64,000 nucleotides of DNA from Propioniciclava tarda (GTDB lineage: Bacteria > Actinomycetota > Actinomycetes > Propionibacteriales > Propionibacteriaceae): the NCBI RefSeq assembly GCF_900182665.1, contig NZ_FXTL01000006.1, forward strand, positions 62,001 through 126,000, given 5' to 3'. This document shows positions 1-9,283 of this stretch, one piece after another. The notes beneath the pieces were generated by a model. That model did no database searches. It saw nothing but the letters and a program-made list of their open reading frames with translations, and had not been told where the DNA came from. Position 1 is the first letter of the stretch, and each line of letters starts with the position of its first letter. Both the position numbers and the translations under genes were made by a program.

Positions 1-2523
1 CACCAGATCGGCCAGTTGCTTGGCGGCCTTCTCGATCGAGTTCACCCGATTGTGGATGTAGAACACCTGGCCCTCGCGGGCCAGCTCGCGCCGGATGGCC
101 GCCCGCACCTGTCCCGTGTCGTAGGGCCCGGCGAACGTCAGCACGGGGTGGCGCTCTTCGGGCGGGGTCGAGATGACGCTCAGCTCACGGATGCCGGTGA
201 CGGCCATCTCCAGCGTGCGCGGGATCGGCGTCGCCGACATCGCGAGCACGTCGACGTTGAGCCGCAGCTTCTTCAGAGCCTCCTTGTGCTCGACGCCGAA
301 GCGCTGCTCCTCGTCGATGATGACCAGGCCGAGGTCTTTGAACTGCACCGAGTCGGACAGCAGGCGATGCGTCCCGACCACGACGTCCACGGCACCGGAC
401 GCCAGCCCTTCGACGGTGCGCTTCACCTCGGCGTCCGACTGGAAGCGGCTGAGCGGGGCGACGGTGACCGGGAAGCCCGCGTAGCGGTCGGCGAACGTGG
501 CGTAGTGCTGCTGGACCAGGAGCGTCGTCGGCACCAGGATCGCGACCTGCTTGCCGTCCATGACTGCCTTGAAGGCCGCGCGGACCGCGATCTCGGTTTT
601 GCCGTAGCCGACGTCACCGCAGATGAGGCGGTCCATGGGAACGAGCTGCTCCATGTCGGCCTTCACCTCGGTGATGGCCGCGAGCTGATCGGGGGTCTCG
701 ACGTAGCTGAAGGCGTCCTCCAGCTCGCGCTGCCAGACCGTGTCGCTCGAGTAGGCATGCCCCGCGGACGCCTGCCGCGCGGCGTACAGCTTGATCAGCT
801 CCGCCGCGATCTCGCGGACGGCCTTGCGGGCCCGCGACTTGCGCTTGGCCCAGTCGCCGCCACCAAGTCGGTCGAGGCTCGGCGCCTCGCCCCCGACGTA
901 GCGGGTGATCTGGTCGAGCTGGTCCATGGGCAGGAACAGCCGGTCTCCGGGCTGACCGCGCTTGCTGGGGGCGTACTCGACGACGAGGTACTCCCGGGTC
1001 GCGCCGGCCACGGTGCGCTGCACCATCTCGACGTAGCGTCCGACCCCGTGGGCATCGTGGACGACGTAGTCGCCCGACTTGAGTTCCAGCGGATCGATCG
1101 TGTTGCGCCGACGCGTCGGCATTTTCCGGGACGCCTTGTCGACGTCGGTCTGTCCCGAGAGATCGCCGGCGGTAAACACGGCGAGCGGCGGACTGACCAG
1201 GCGGAAGCCGTGCGGAAGGTCGGCGACCAAGACGCTGACGCGTCCGGCGAGGTCGGCCTCGCCCAAGACCTCGGTCATCCGGGACGCGCGTCCCGGCGAG
1301 TCGGCGACCAGGACCGTCGTCGCACCGGCGGCGACGGCGTCCGAGATGGCACCGAGCGCACGCTCGACCTCGCCCCGGAAGACCTCGCCGGCGACCCCGG
1401 CGACCTGGCGGGACTCGGGATCCTCGGCGAAGGCCGACAGCGTCCACCAGGCCTGGCCCCTGTCGAGCGCCGCGCCCCGAACGTCGCCCAGGCTGCGGTA
1501 GGCGGACGCGTCCAGGTCGATCGGCGCCTTACCGCCCTCGGCGGCCGCAGCCCAGGACGCCTGCAGGAACTCCTGCGAGGTGGCGTGCAGCTCGAGCGCC
1601 CTGGCCCGCACCTTCTCGGGATCGCTGACGAGGACGATCGTGTCGGCGGGCATGACGTCGATGAGCAACTCCAGCCCGTCGACCAGGGCCGGCGAGAGGG
1701 CCTCCATGCCGTCGACGGCGTGCCCGTCGGCGATCCGCTCGAAGAGCTCGCGCAGGTGCGCCGGGATGGCTCCGTTGTTGGCGTGGGCGCGGGCACGCGC
1801 GCGGACGGCGTCCGAAATCAGCAGCTCGCGGCACGGGGACGCGGTGATCTCGGGCAGGGTTTCGGCGTCCGACCGCTGGTCCGCGACCTGGAAGTGGCGG
1901 ATCTCCTCGATCGTGTCGCCGAAGAAGTCGATGCGGACCGGGTGCTCCTGGGTGGGCGGGAAGACGTCCACGATGCCGCCCCGGACGGCGAACTCGCCGC
2001 GCCGCTCGACGAGGTCGACGCGCAGGTAGGCGGCGTCCACGAGGGCCTGGGCGACGTCGTCGATGTCGAAGTCCTGCCCGGCGACGAGCCTGACCGGACG
2101 CAGGTTGGCCAGGCCCTGCACCTGCGGCTGCAGGACGGCCCGGACCGGCGCGACGACGACCTGGGGCCGGGGCAGCTCATCGGTGCCGGCCAGGCGGCGC
2201 AGGACCGCCAGCCGGCGTCCGACCGTGTCCGAGCGCGGCGAGAGGCGTTCGTGCGGCAGCGTCTCCCACGCGGGGTAGTACGCGACGGCGTCCGGGCTCA
2301 GGAACGAGCTGAGGGACGCGGTGAGCTGCTCCGCCTCGCGGTACGTGGACGTCACCAGCAGCAGCGGACGCGTTGCCGAGGCCAGCGCCGCGACCAGCAG
2401 CGGGCGCATCGCCTCCGGTGCGGCGATGTCGGCCTTGGTCACGGACGACGCCCGCGCATCGTCCAGCAGTTCTGCGACGGCCGGTTCGGACGCGACGAGG
2501 TCGATGAGGCCGACGAGATTCAC
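1..2523 (-). CDS. mfd: Transcription-repair coupling factor Mfd (partial, C-terminus outside window)
   Basis: DNA translocase that removes stalled RNA polymerase from lesions and recruits UvrA. The minus-strand frame opens at GTG (2523-2521) with a typical Mfd N-terminus ([14 protein letters not shown]) and stays open to the left edge, about 841 residues. The superfamily 2 helicase core is visible: Walker [10 protein letters not shown] near 595-619, then [12 protein letters not shown] (Walker B) near 280-320, followed by SATPIPRT. Mfd is usually about 1150-1200 aa, so roughly a quarter lies outside the window. A long plus-strand frame across the same DNA is only its GC-rich shadow. pth and rplY lie upstream on the same strand. 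Confidence 0.95.
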   Translation of the reverse strand, partial: MNLVGLIDLVASEPAVAELLDDARASSVTKADIAAPEAMRPLLVAALASATRPLLLVTSTYREAEQLTASLSSFLSPDAVAYYPAWETLPHERLSPRSDTVGRRLAVLRRLAGTDELPRPQVVVAPVRAVLQPQVQGLANLRPVRLVAGQDFDIDDVAQALVDAAYLRVDLVERRGEFAVRGGIVDVFPPTQEHPVRIDFFGDTIEEIRHFQVADQRSDAETLPEITASPCRELLISDAVRARARAHANNGAIPAHLRELFERIADGHAVDGMEALSPALVDGLELLIDVMPADTIVLVSDPEKVRARALELHATSQEFLQASWAAAAEGGKAPIDLDASAYRSLGDVRGAALDRGQAWWTLSAFAEDPESRQVAGVAGEVFRGEVERALGAISDAVAAGATTVLVADSPGRASRMTEVLGEADLAGRVSVLVADLPHGFRLVSPPLAVFTAGDLSGQTDVDKASRKMPTRRRNTIDPLELKSGDYVVHDAHGVGRYVEMVQRTVAGATREYLVVEYAPSKRGQPGDRLFLPMDQLDQITRYVGGEAPSLDRLGGGDWAKRKSRARKAVREIAAELIKLYAARQASAGHAYSSDTVWQRELEDAFSYVETPDQLAAITEVKADMEQLVPMDRLICGDVGYGKTEIAVRAAFKAVMDGKQVAILVPTTLLVQQHYATFADRYAGFPVTVAPLSRFQSDAEVKRTVEGLASGAVDVVVGTHRLLSDSVQFKDLGLVIIDEEQRFGVEHKEALKKLRLNVDVLAMSATPIPRTLEMAVTGIRELSVISTPPEERHPVLTFAGPYDTGQVRAAIRRELAREGQVFYIHNRVNSIEKAAKQLADLV

Positions 2524-2569
2524 CCGGTCAGTGTAGTGAGGTGCGCCGACGTCCCTCGGACGGGCTCTG

Positions 2570-3169
2570 CTACGAGTTGAAGCGGTTCTGCGCCTCGGCG
2601 AGGCCGGAGGCGATGAGCACCTCGACGGCGTCTGCGGCGCGTCCGACCTCGACGGCCACGTCGTCGCGGGCGCTGGCGGGGAAGCTGGTGAGGACGAAGT
2701 CCGCGGGCTCCTGGCGGCCCGGGGGGCGTCCGATGCCGAACCGAACGCGATAGAAATCGCCGGTGCCCAGGTGGGCCCGGATCGACTTCAGGCCGTTGTG
2801 GCCGTTATCGCCGCCCCCCAGCTTGAGGCGCAGCTGAGTGAGGTCGATGTCGAGCTCATCGTGGACGACGATGGTGTGCGCCGGATCGATCTTGAAGAAG
2901 GCGGACGCCTTCGACACGGCGATCCCGGACTCGTTCATGTACGTGCGCGACTTCAGTAGGACGACGCGTTCGGCGTCCGCCCCGATGCCGCCGATACCGG
3001 ACGCCGTGAGTCGCGTCTCGCACACCTCGGCCCGCATGAGGCGCGGGGCCGTGAAGGATGCCCGGGCACGCCGGGCCAGCTCGTCGACCACCATGAAGCC
3101 GACGTTGTGCCGGTGAGTTGCGTAGGTCGGGCCCGGATTACCGAGCCCGACCACGAGCCATGCAGCCAA
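2570..3169 (-). CDS. pth: Peptidyl-tRNA hydrolase
   Basis: Releases tRNA from prematurely dropped peptidyl-tRNAs in the cytoplasm. 199 aa, normal for the family. VVGLGNPG lies at the N-terminus, with the catalytic His region HRHNVGF (H21), YMNESG, the conserved acidic motif HDELDI and GGGDNGHNGLKSI. The in-frame start is TTG at 3169-3167; the nearby ATG is out of frame. It begins 3 bp after the rplY stop, so it is probably translationally coupled to rplY. The rplY-pth pair is a common actinobacterial arrangement. Confidence 0.95.
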   Translation of the reverse strand: MAAWLVVGLGNPGPTYATHRHNVGFMVVDELARRARASFTAPRLMRAEVCETRLTASGIGGIGADAERVVLLKSRTYMNESGIAVSKASAFFKIDPAHTIVVHDELDIDLTQLRLKLGGGDNGHNGLKSIRAHLGTGDFYRVRFGIGRPPGRQEPADFVLTSFPASARDDVAVEVGRAADAVEVLIASGLAEAQNRFNS

Positions 3170-3172
3170 TGC

Positions 3173-3784
3173 CTACTCGGCGTCCTCGGCGGCAGCGTCC
3201 TCGCCCTCGGCGGCTTCGGTCTCCTCGACCTCGTCCTTGGCGACGACGACGGAGACGATGACGTTGTCCTCGGCGGCCTCGACGCCGTGGTAGGACGCGC
3301 CCTCGGGCAGCGTCAGGTCGGCGACCGTGATGCGATCGCCGGCGCCCAGGCCCTCGATGTTGACCTCGATGGAGGTCGGGATGTTGGTCGCCTCGACCTC
3401 GAGCGCCAGGGTCTGCTGGTCCTGGTTGAGGACCAGATCGGACTCGGACAACTCGCCGACGACGACCAGCTGGATCTCGACGGTGACCTTCTCGCCCTTG
3501 CGGACGAGGATCAGGTCGACATGGTCGAGGGTTCCGCGGATCGGGTCGCGCTGGACCTGCTTGGGCAGGGCGAGCTGCTTCTTGCCACCGAGGTCGAGGG
3601 CGAGCAGCGCGTTCGCGGTGCGCAGCGCCAGCAGCGTCTCGTGGGCCGGCAGCGTGATGTGCACGGGATCGGTGCCGTGGCCGTACAGGACCGCGGGGAC
3701 CTTGCCGGCGCGGCGGATCCGGCGCGATGCGCCCTTGCCGAACTCGTCACGCGACTCGGCGACGAGCTTGATTTCGTTGGACAT
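3173..3784 (-). CDS. rplY: 50S ribosomal protein L25/general stress protein Ctc (TL5-type)
   Basis: Binds 5S rRNA in the large ribosomal subunit. 203 aa from ATG at 3784 (MSNEIKLVAESRDEFGKG), preferred over an in-frame GTG 5 codons upstream because it matches the family start. An N-terminal L25 beta-barrel is followed by the C-terminal TL5 domain and an acidic Ala/Glu tail. The longer two-domain form is usual in Actinobacteria. First gene of an rplY-pth unit. Confidence 0.95.
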   Translation of the reverse strand: MSNEIKLVAESRDEFGKGASRRIRRAGKVPAVLYGHGTDPVHITLPAHETLLALRTANALLALDLGGKKQLALPKQVQRDPIRGTLDHVDLILVRKGEKVTVEIQLVVVGELSESDLVLNQDQQTLALEVEATNIPTSIEVNIEGLGAGDRITVADLTLPEGASYHGVEAAEDNVIVSVVVAKDEVEETEAAEGEDAAAEDAE

Positions 3785-3932
3785 GTGTTCTCCTACCACC
3801 TTGCGTACAGGGACTCAGCAAGGGAGGAACGCCTTGTCGATCACGGGCCGCAGCCCCTCGCCGAGGTAACCCGAAGATCGTAGCGCCGCGGCGGCGTCGG
3901 GCACGAATCGCGGCTGAGTGCGCTCGTCGAGA

Positions 3933-3951
3933 CCCTTCGACAAGCTCAGGG
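3933..3951. repeat. Short dispersed palindrome-like repeat, copy 1
   Basis: CCCTTCGACAAGCTCAGGG lies in the 260-bp gap between rplY and prs. A near-identical copy in reverse orientation is inside the tatD 3' end (9319-9337). CCCTGAGCCTGTCGAAGGG-type repeats are widespread in GC-rich genomes. The rest of the gap (3785-4045) shows no gene. Confidence 0.7.
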
Positions 3952-4045
3952 AACGGATACCGCCCCCTTCAATCCGGCCCCTGAAAGACACTCGTAGCTG
4001 AGTCTTGTGAGCCGACCACCGGGGAGCCGACGGTCGACGTCCGAC

Positions 4046-5017
4046 CTAATCGGACATCAACGAGGTGACGGAGCCGTCGGTGAAGACCTCCTGGATCGCC
4101 TTGGCGATCATGGGCGCGATGGACAGGACGGTCATCTTCGGGATGGCGTCCGTGTCGGCCACGGGGAGGGTGTTCGTAACGATGACCTCTTCGAACTCGG
4201 ACGCGTTGAGGCGCTCGATCGCGGGGCCGGACAGGATCGGGTGCGTGGCCGCGCAGATCACCTGGGCCGCCCCATGCTCCCTGAGCACCTTGGCGGCGCC
4301 GACGATGGTCCCAGCGGTGTCGATCATGTCGTCGACTAGGAGGCAGCAGCGGCCCTCGACGTCGCCGACGACCTCGCCGACCGCGACCTCGTTGGCCTTG
4401 TTCGGGTCGCGGCGCTTGTGGATGATCGCCAGCGGCGCGCCGAGCCGGTCGGTGTACATGTCGGCCAGCCGGACGCGTCCCGCATCCGGGGAGACGATCG
4501 TCATGTTGTCCACCGGGTACTTGGACTTGATGTAGTCGGCCAGCACCGGCAGCGCCATGAGGTGATCAACGGGGCCGTCGAAGAAGCCCTGGATCTGCGC
4601 CGCGTGCAGGTCGACCGACATGAGCCGGTGCGCGCCCGCGGTCTTGTAGAGATCGGCGATGAGGCGGGCCGAGATGGGCTCGCGTCCGGCGTGCTTCTTG
4701 TCCTGGCGGCCGTAGGGGTAGAACGGCGAGACCACCGTGATGCGCTTGGCAGACGCCCGCTTGAGGGCGTCGATCATGATGAGCTGCTCCATGAGCCACT
4801 CGTTCACCGGCGCCGGGTGACTCTGGATGACGAACGCGTCCGCGCCGCGCACCGACTCCTCGAAGCGGACGTAGATCTCGGAGTTTGCGTAGGTGACTTG
4901 CCTTGTCGGGACGAGATCCACGTTCAGCAGGTCGGCGATCTCCTCGGCGAGTTCCGGGAAAGCGCGACCGCTGCACAGCATCAGGTGTTTGTCGTTCGGC
5001 CTGGTGATGCCGCTCAC
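4046..5017 (-). CDS. prs: Ribose-phosphate pyrophosphokinase
   Basis: Makes PRPP from ribose-5-phosphate and ATP for nucleotide, His and Trp synthesis. 323 aa from GTG at 5017 (VSGITRPNDKHL), chosen because GAGGGGATA lies just upstream; longer starts add non-conserved residues. The flexible-loop motif RQDKKHAGREPISAR and the PRPP-binding loop LLVDDMIDTAGT are intact. It lies downstream of glmU on the same strand with a 221-bp gap; glmU-prs is a standard bacterial order. Confidence 0.96.
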   Translation of the reverse strand: MSGITRPNDKHLMLCSGRAFPELAEEIADLLNVDLVPTRQVTYANSEIYVRFEESVRGADAFVIQSHPAPVNEWLMEQLIMIDALKRASAKRITVVSPFYPYGRQDKKHAGREPISARLIADLYKTAGAHRLMSVDLHAAQIQGFFDGPVDHLMALPVLADYIKSKYPVDNMTIVSPDAGRVRLADMYTDRLGAPLAIIHKRRDPNKANEVAVGEVVGDVEGRCCLLVDDMIDTAGTIVGAAKVLREHGAAQVICAATHPILSGPAIERLNASEFEEVIVTNTLPVADTDAIPKMTVLSIAPMIAKAIQEVFTDGSVTSLMSD

Positions 5018-5238
5018 TCGATATCCCCTCGCGTGCCTGGTGGGCAGTGACCGGGCCATCCTAACGGTGAACGGACGCCCCCGTGTCGCGTCGGCTGGCC
5101 TGGCGGGACGCCACGCTCCGACGAGAGCGGTGAGGACGGTGGCGTCGCCGGACCGGCCGAAATCCGGACCTCAGACTGACGGACCCTTCTGGTCGGGCGA
5201 CGTCACCGTCGCCGCGACGTGCCCCAGCCTCTCCAGGC

Positions 5239-6387
5239 TCAAACGACGTGCCCGTCCACGGCGGACAACGGCGCCACCCGCTCGCCCTCGCTGATGTGGG
5301 CGGCGCGCAGGTCGACGAAAGCCGCGACGCGGGCGTCCGCTTCGATCTCGGTGCCGGGACGAAGGTGGACGAAGGGTCCCACCGAGGCGCGATCGCCGAT
5401 CGTGGCCAACAGGCCGTGCGTGCGGACGACCTTGGCGTCCTGGCCGACCTCGGCGTCGCGGAGGGTGGTGTCGGGGCCGATGATCGCGCCGGTGTGGATG
5501 GTCGTCGCGCCCTCGAGGTGCGTCCCCGGCAGGATCGTGACGTCGGTGGCGATGTCGACGCCGTCCTCGATCCAGGTGGTGGCGGGGTCGATGATCGTGA
5601 CGCCGCCCCGCATCCAGGACTCGCAGATGCGCTGGTTCTTGATGCGTCCGAGCGTGGCGAGCTGGGAGCGGTCGTTGACGCCCTCGGCCTCCCAGGGGTC
5701 GTCCAGGACCATCGGGTGGACGTGTCCGCCTTGGGCCTTCGCGTAAGCGATGACGTCGGTGAGGTAGAGCTCGCCCTGGGCGTTGTCGGTGGTCAGCGAG
5801 GCGAGCCCGGCGCGCAACGTGTCGGCGTTGAAGACGTAGATGCCCGCGTTGATCTCGGTGATGGCGGCCTGCTCGGGGGTGCAGTCCTTGCGCTCGACGA
5901 TGCGGACGACCTCGCCGGCTTCGTCGCGCAGGATGCGTCCGTAGGAGCCGGCGTCGTCCAGGATCGTGGTGAGGATCGTCACGGAGTCGCCGTTGCTCCG
6001 ATGGACGCCGACGAGCGCCTTCAGCGTCTCACCGGTCAGCAGCGGGACGTCGCCCATGGTGACGACGACCTCGCCGGTGACGTCCGGGATGGGGAGCAGA
6101 CCGGAGCGGACGGCGTCCCCGGTGCCCTTGGGGCTCTCCTGGACGGCGATCGTGATGCCCGGTGCGATCTCGGCCAGGTGGGCCTCGACCTGGTCCCGCT
6201 GATGGCCGACCACCACCACGAGGTGCTGCGGATCGAGCGCGCCCGCGGCGTCCACGGCATAGGACAGCAAGGTGCGTCCGGCGACCTTGTGCAGCAGCTT
6301 GGACGTCGTCGACTTCATCCGCGTGCCTGCGCCGGCGGCCAAGACGACGACTGCGGCGACCCCCGAGACCTGACCTGTTTCCACCAT
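5239..6387 (-). CDS. glmU: GlmU-type UDP-GlcNAc pyrophosphorylase, C-terminally truncated
   Basis: Nucleotidyltransferase of peptidoglycan precursor synthesis (GlcNAc-1-P + UTP). Start ATG 6387 behind AGGAGGG. The N-terminal uridylyltransferase domain is complete (VLAAGAGTRMKS; NAGIYVF). The left-handed beta-helix begins, but the 382-aa protein stops shortly after LRPGTEIEADARVAAF. The usual family length is about 450-480 aa. The acetyltransferase segment with catalytic His (normally HLSY/TxGDA) is absent: the aligned tail reads VAPLSAVDGHVV. No frame in the next 200 bp restores it. The first half-reaction is well supported; acetyltransferase activity is not. Confidence 0.88.
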   Translation of the reverse strand: MVETGQVSGVAAVVVLAAGAGTRMKSTTSKLLHKVAGRTLLSYAVDAAGALDPQHLVVVVGHQRDQVEAHLAEIAPGITIAVQESPKGTGDAVRSGLLPIPDVTGEVVVTMGDVPLLTGETLKALVGVHRSNGDSVTILTTILDDAGSYGRILRDEAGEVVRIVERKDCTPEQAAITEINAGIYVFNADTLRAGLASLTTDNAQGELYLTDVIAYAKAQGGHVHPMVLDDPWEAEGVNDRSQLATLGRIKNQRICESWMRGGVTIIDPATTWIEDGVDIATDVTILPGTHLEGATTIHTGAIIGPDTTLRDAEVGQDAKVVRTHGLLATIGDRASVGPFVHLRPGTEIEADARVAAFVDLRAAHISEGERVAPLSAVDGHVV

Positions 6388-6478
6388 CGAGCCCTCCTGA
6401 TGCGTTGTCAGCACTCTATCGGGGCGACGATTCTGCGGCCTCAGGCATGGGCAGTTGTTGGCGATGACTCCTCGATGG

Positions 6479-6560
6479 TGGCTCCCCGGGTAGGAGTCGA
6501 ACCTACTTCGCTAATCCTGATTCAAAGTCAGGCGGGCCCTGCCGAAAGACCAACCGGGGA
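6479..6560 (-). tRNA. tRNA-Gln (TTG anticodon), CCA encoded
   Basis: The minus strand folds as a cloverleaf: acceptor TCCCCGG pairs with CCGGGGA, anticodon arm CCTGA-CTTTGAA-TCAGG with TTG at 34-36, T-arm GTAGG-TTCGACT-CCTAC, and CCA encoded at 6481-6479. The variable region is rather long (about 9 nt). It lies 92 bp upstream of glmU on the same strand. Confidence 0.92.
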
Positions 6561-6671
6561 ACGGCCCCGAAGGGCCTCAGGGGAGTTTACGGCGGCGGAC
6601 GCTGCGGGCGCGACTCGGGACGCGTGGGCGTCCGGGTCGCACGTCGGCGTCCGATCGGACACACTGGCGGC

Positions 6672-7340
6672 GTGAGCAGCAGCCCGGTCGCCCCCCGTGC
6701 CCGTCGCGCGCGCGTCCGGATGACGCGGGCCGAGCGTCGCGAGCAACTCGTCGACGTAGCCCGCGCCCTGTTCGCCGAGCGCGGCCTCGAAGGCACGTCG
6801 GTCGAAGAGATCGCGATCCACGCCCAGGTCAGCAAGCCCGTCGTCTACGAACACTTCGGCGGTAAGGAAGGCCTTTACGCGGTCGTCGTCGACCGCGAGG
6901 TCCGGCAGCTGCACGAAGCGATCGCCGGGGCGATCACGCGTCCGGGCACCGACCCGCGCTCGCTCATCGAACTCGGCACGATGGCCCTGCTCGACTACAT
7001 CGAGGAGAACACCGACGGGTTCCGCATCATCTCGCGCGACTCGTCCCCGTACACCCAGGGCGGCTCGTACCAGACGATCCTGAGCTCGATCGCCAGCCGG
7101 GTCGAGGGGCTGCTCGCCGCCCAGTTCTCGCACCGCGGTTTCGACCCCGAGATCGCACCGCTCTACTCGCAGATGCTGGTCGGGCTCGTGGCGCTGGCCG
7201 GGCAGTGGTGGGTCGACAACCGCGACGTCACCCGCCTTGCCAAGCGCGAGGTCGCGACCCACCTCGTCAACCTGACGTGGAACGGGATGCGCCAGCTCAA
7301 CCCTCATCCGGAGCTGCGGCTCCCCGACGGTCAGAACTGA
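6672..7340 (+). CDS. TetR/AcrR family transcriptional regulator
   Basis: DNA-binding repressor-type protein of unknown target, 222 aa from GTG 6672 (VSSSPVAPRARRARV). The N-terminal HTH reads RREQLVDVARALFAERG..TSVEEIAIHAQVSKPVVYEHF. The C-terminal ligand-binding half includes WWVDNRDV near the end. It is encoded alone, divergent from glmU/tRNA-Gln and convergent with ispE, so context gives no ligand clue. Confidence 0.9.
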   Translation: MSSSPVAPRARRARVRMTRAERREQLVDVARALFAERGLEGTSVEEIAIHAQVSKPVVYEHFGGKEGLYAVVVDREVRQLHEAIAGAITRPGTDPRSLIELGTMALLDYIEENTDGFRIISRDSSPYTQGGSYQTILSSIASRVEGLLAAQFSHRGFDPEIAPLYSQMLVGLVALAGQWWVDNRDVTRLAKREVATHLVNLTWNGMRQLNPHPELRLPDGQN

Positions 7341-7442
7341 ACCGCACACCGACGCGCGGTAGGCCGAGTTGACCGTGCGCATCGAGTGGTCTGGAGACCG
7401 CTTGGACGCCGACGCGCGCGTGCGGCGTCCGCCTGGAGCCGC

Positions 7443-8366
7443 TCAGGCGACCAACTTCGCGCCCTGCACCGGACCACTCACCCGCCGCACTGTTCGGCAC
7501 ACGTCCGCGGCGCTCAGCCGGAAGGACAGGTCGATTGCCGCCTCTTCGCTGGACGCCAGGAACGCGATCGTCGGTCCCGAGCCCGACACCATGGACGCCA
7601 AAGCGCCGGCGTCCATGCCTTCGGCCATCGTCTTGGACAACTCCGGACGCAGCGACAGCGCGGCCGGCTGAAGATCGTTGACGAGGACGCCCGCGAGCGC
7701 GGTCGCGTCCCCGGACGCTAGCGTCTCGAGCATTCCGGTCGGGACGCCGAGCGCCGGGCTTGGATCGGGGTTCAACTCGTCGAAGCGGGCGAACACCGCG
7801 GGCGTTGACAGCTCGAAGTCGGCGAACGCGAGCACCCAGTGGTAGCTGCCCCGGCTGAGAACAGGCACGAGGTCGTCGCCGCGTCCGATGCCGTAGGCCG
7901 TTTGTCCCATCAGCGAGAACGGCACGTCGGCGCCGAGTTGCTTGCCCAGGTCCAGCAATTCGGACTGGGTGACGTCGAGGTCCCAGAGCACGCTGAGGGC
8001 GACCAGGGCGGCGGCGCAGTCGGCGGATCCGCCTGCCATGCCGCCGGTGACCGGGATGCTCTTGCGGATGGCGATCGCGGCGCCGGCGTCCGGGCTGCCG
8101 TAGGCCTCGGCCAGCAGCCGGCCGGCCTTGACGACGAGGTTGCGTCCGTCGGTGGGGACGAGGTCGGCCTGCGCCCCCGTCACCGTGACCGGGAACTCGC
8201 CGGGCGGCGCCGGACGCACCTCCAGGTCGTCGTAGACGCTGACGCTCTGGAAGACGGTGGCCAACGGGTGATAGCCGTCGGATCGGCGCGGACCGACGCG
8301 CAGCGCGAGGTTGATCTTGCCGGAGGCGCGCACGCGCACCCCGTCGATCCCTCGGACGTCAGCCAT
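7443..8366 (-). CDS. ispE: 4-diphosphocytidyl-2-C-methyl-D-erythritol kinase
   Basis: GHMP kinase of the MEP isoprenoid pathway, 307 aa. N-terminal KINLALRVGPRRSDGYHPLATVFQ carries the family K-N-L and DGYH signatures. The glycine-rich ATP loop reads PVTGGMAGGSAD, a variant of the usual PxxxGLGGGSS. It lies just downstream of rsmA with a 62-bp gap, a common actinobacterial arrangement (tatD-rsmA-ispE). Confidence 0.95.
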   Translation of the reverse strand: MADVRGIDGVRVRASGKINLALRVGPRRSDGYHPLATVFQSVSVYDDLEVRPAPPGEFPVTVTGAQADLVPTDGRNLVVKAGRLLAEAYGSPDAGAAIAIRKSIPVTGGMAGGSADCAAALVALSVLWDLDVTQSELLDLGKQLGADVPFSLMGQTAYGIGRGDDLVPVLSRGSYHWVLAFADFELSTPAVFARFDELNPDPSPALGVPTGMLETLASGDATALAGVLVNDLQPAALSLRPELSKTMAEGMDAGALASMVSGSGPTIAFLASSEEAAIDLSFRLSAADVCRTVRRVSGPVQGAKLVA

Positions 8367-8428
8367 GGCCCTTTCCTATCACCCCTAGCTAGGACGAGAA
8401 AGCCCGAGGGCGAACCGTGACCGACCAG

Positions 8429-9283
8429 TCAGCTCCGGGCTCGGCGCTGCTCGGCGATGCGGGCGAAGTCCGCGACGCGCAGCGTCTCCCCGCGGGCCTG
8501 CGGGTCGACTCCGGCGGCCGCGATCGCCTCGGACGCCGCCGACGATGACCCGAACACCCCGACCAGCGCGGCGCGGAGCATCTTGCGGCGCTGCGCGAAG
8601 GCTGCGTCGATGATGGCGAAGACCTCGTCTCGGGACGCCGACGTTTGGGGTGGTTCGTGGCGCACGATGCGGACCAGCCCAGAGTCGACGTTCGGCACGG
8701 GCCAGAACACCGCGGGAGGCACGGTGCCCGCGCGGGACGCGTCCGCGAACCAGGCCAGCTTCACGCTGGGGACGCCGTAGGTGCGGCTCCCCGGTCCGGC
8801 GACGAGGCGGTCGGCCACCTCGAGTTGGACCATCACCAGGCCGCGCGTCCAGGAGTCGAAGGTCTCGCACAGGTGCAGCAGCACCGGGACGCTCACGTTG
8901 TAGGGCAGGTTCGCAACGACGGCGGTGGGGGGCGGTCCGGGCAGCTCGGTCACGTCCAGGGCGTCGGCCTCAACGACGGTGAGGCGTCCGGATGCGTCCG
9001 GGAGGCGCTGTTCAACCGTGGCCGACAGCCGGCGGGCCAGCGACGACTCGATCTCGATCGCGGTGACGTGCTTGGCGACTTCGAGCAGGCCCAGGGTGAG
9101 CGAGCCGAGTCCAGGGCCGATCTCCAGGACGACATCGTCGGGGGTGATGCCGGACGCCGCGACGATCCGCCGGACGGTGTTGGCGTCGTGGACGAAGTTC
9201 TGCCCGCGCTGCTTCGTGGGACGCAGGTCCAGTTCGGACGCCAGCGCGCGAATCGTCCGCGGGTCCAGGAGGCCCTCAGCCAT
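8429..9283 (-). CDS. rsmA: 16S rRNA dimethyladenosine transferase
   Basis: KsgA/RsmA, dimethylates the two adjacent adenines at the 3' end of 16S rRNA with SAM. 284 aa from ATG 9283 ([19 protein letters not shown]); a longer frame would extend into tatD. Motifs: [16 protein letters not shown]-binding [16 protein letters not shown], catalytic [11 protein letters not shown]. Its start overlaps the tatD stop by 8 bp, suggesting coupled translation. Confidence 0.95.
   Translation of the reverse strand: MAEGLLDPRTIRALASELDLRPTKQRGQNFVHDANTVRRIVAASGITPDDVVLEIGPGLGSLTLGLLEVAKHVTAIEIESSLARRLSATVEQRLPDASGRLTVVEADALDVTELPGPPPTAVVANLPYNVSVPVLLHLCETFDSWTRGLVMVQLEVADRLVAGPGSRTYGVPSVKLAWFADASRAGTVPPAVFWPVPNVDSGLVRIVRHEPPQTSASRDEVFAIIDAAFAQRRKMLRAALVGVFGSSSAASEAIAAAGVDPQARGETLRVADFARIAEQRRARS

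Noticed and set aside
16-2580. Open frame of 854 codons on the plus strand
   Set aside because: It is the GC-rich shadow of mfd. The minus frame has Mfd helicase motifs; the plus frame has none and is a low-complexity Arg/Gly/Asp mixture.
5018-5238. Possible missing C-terminus of GlmU after a frameshift
   Set aside because: All frames read in the gap lack the HLSY/GDA or NYDG motifs of the acetyltransferase domain.
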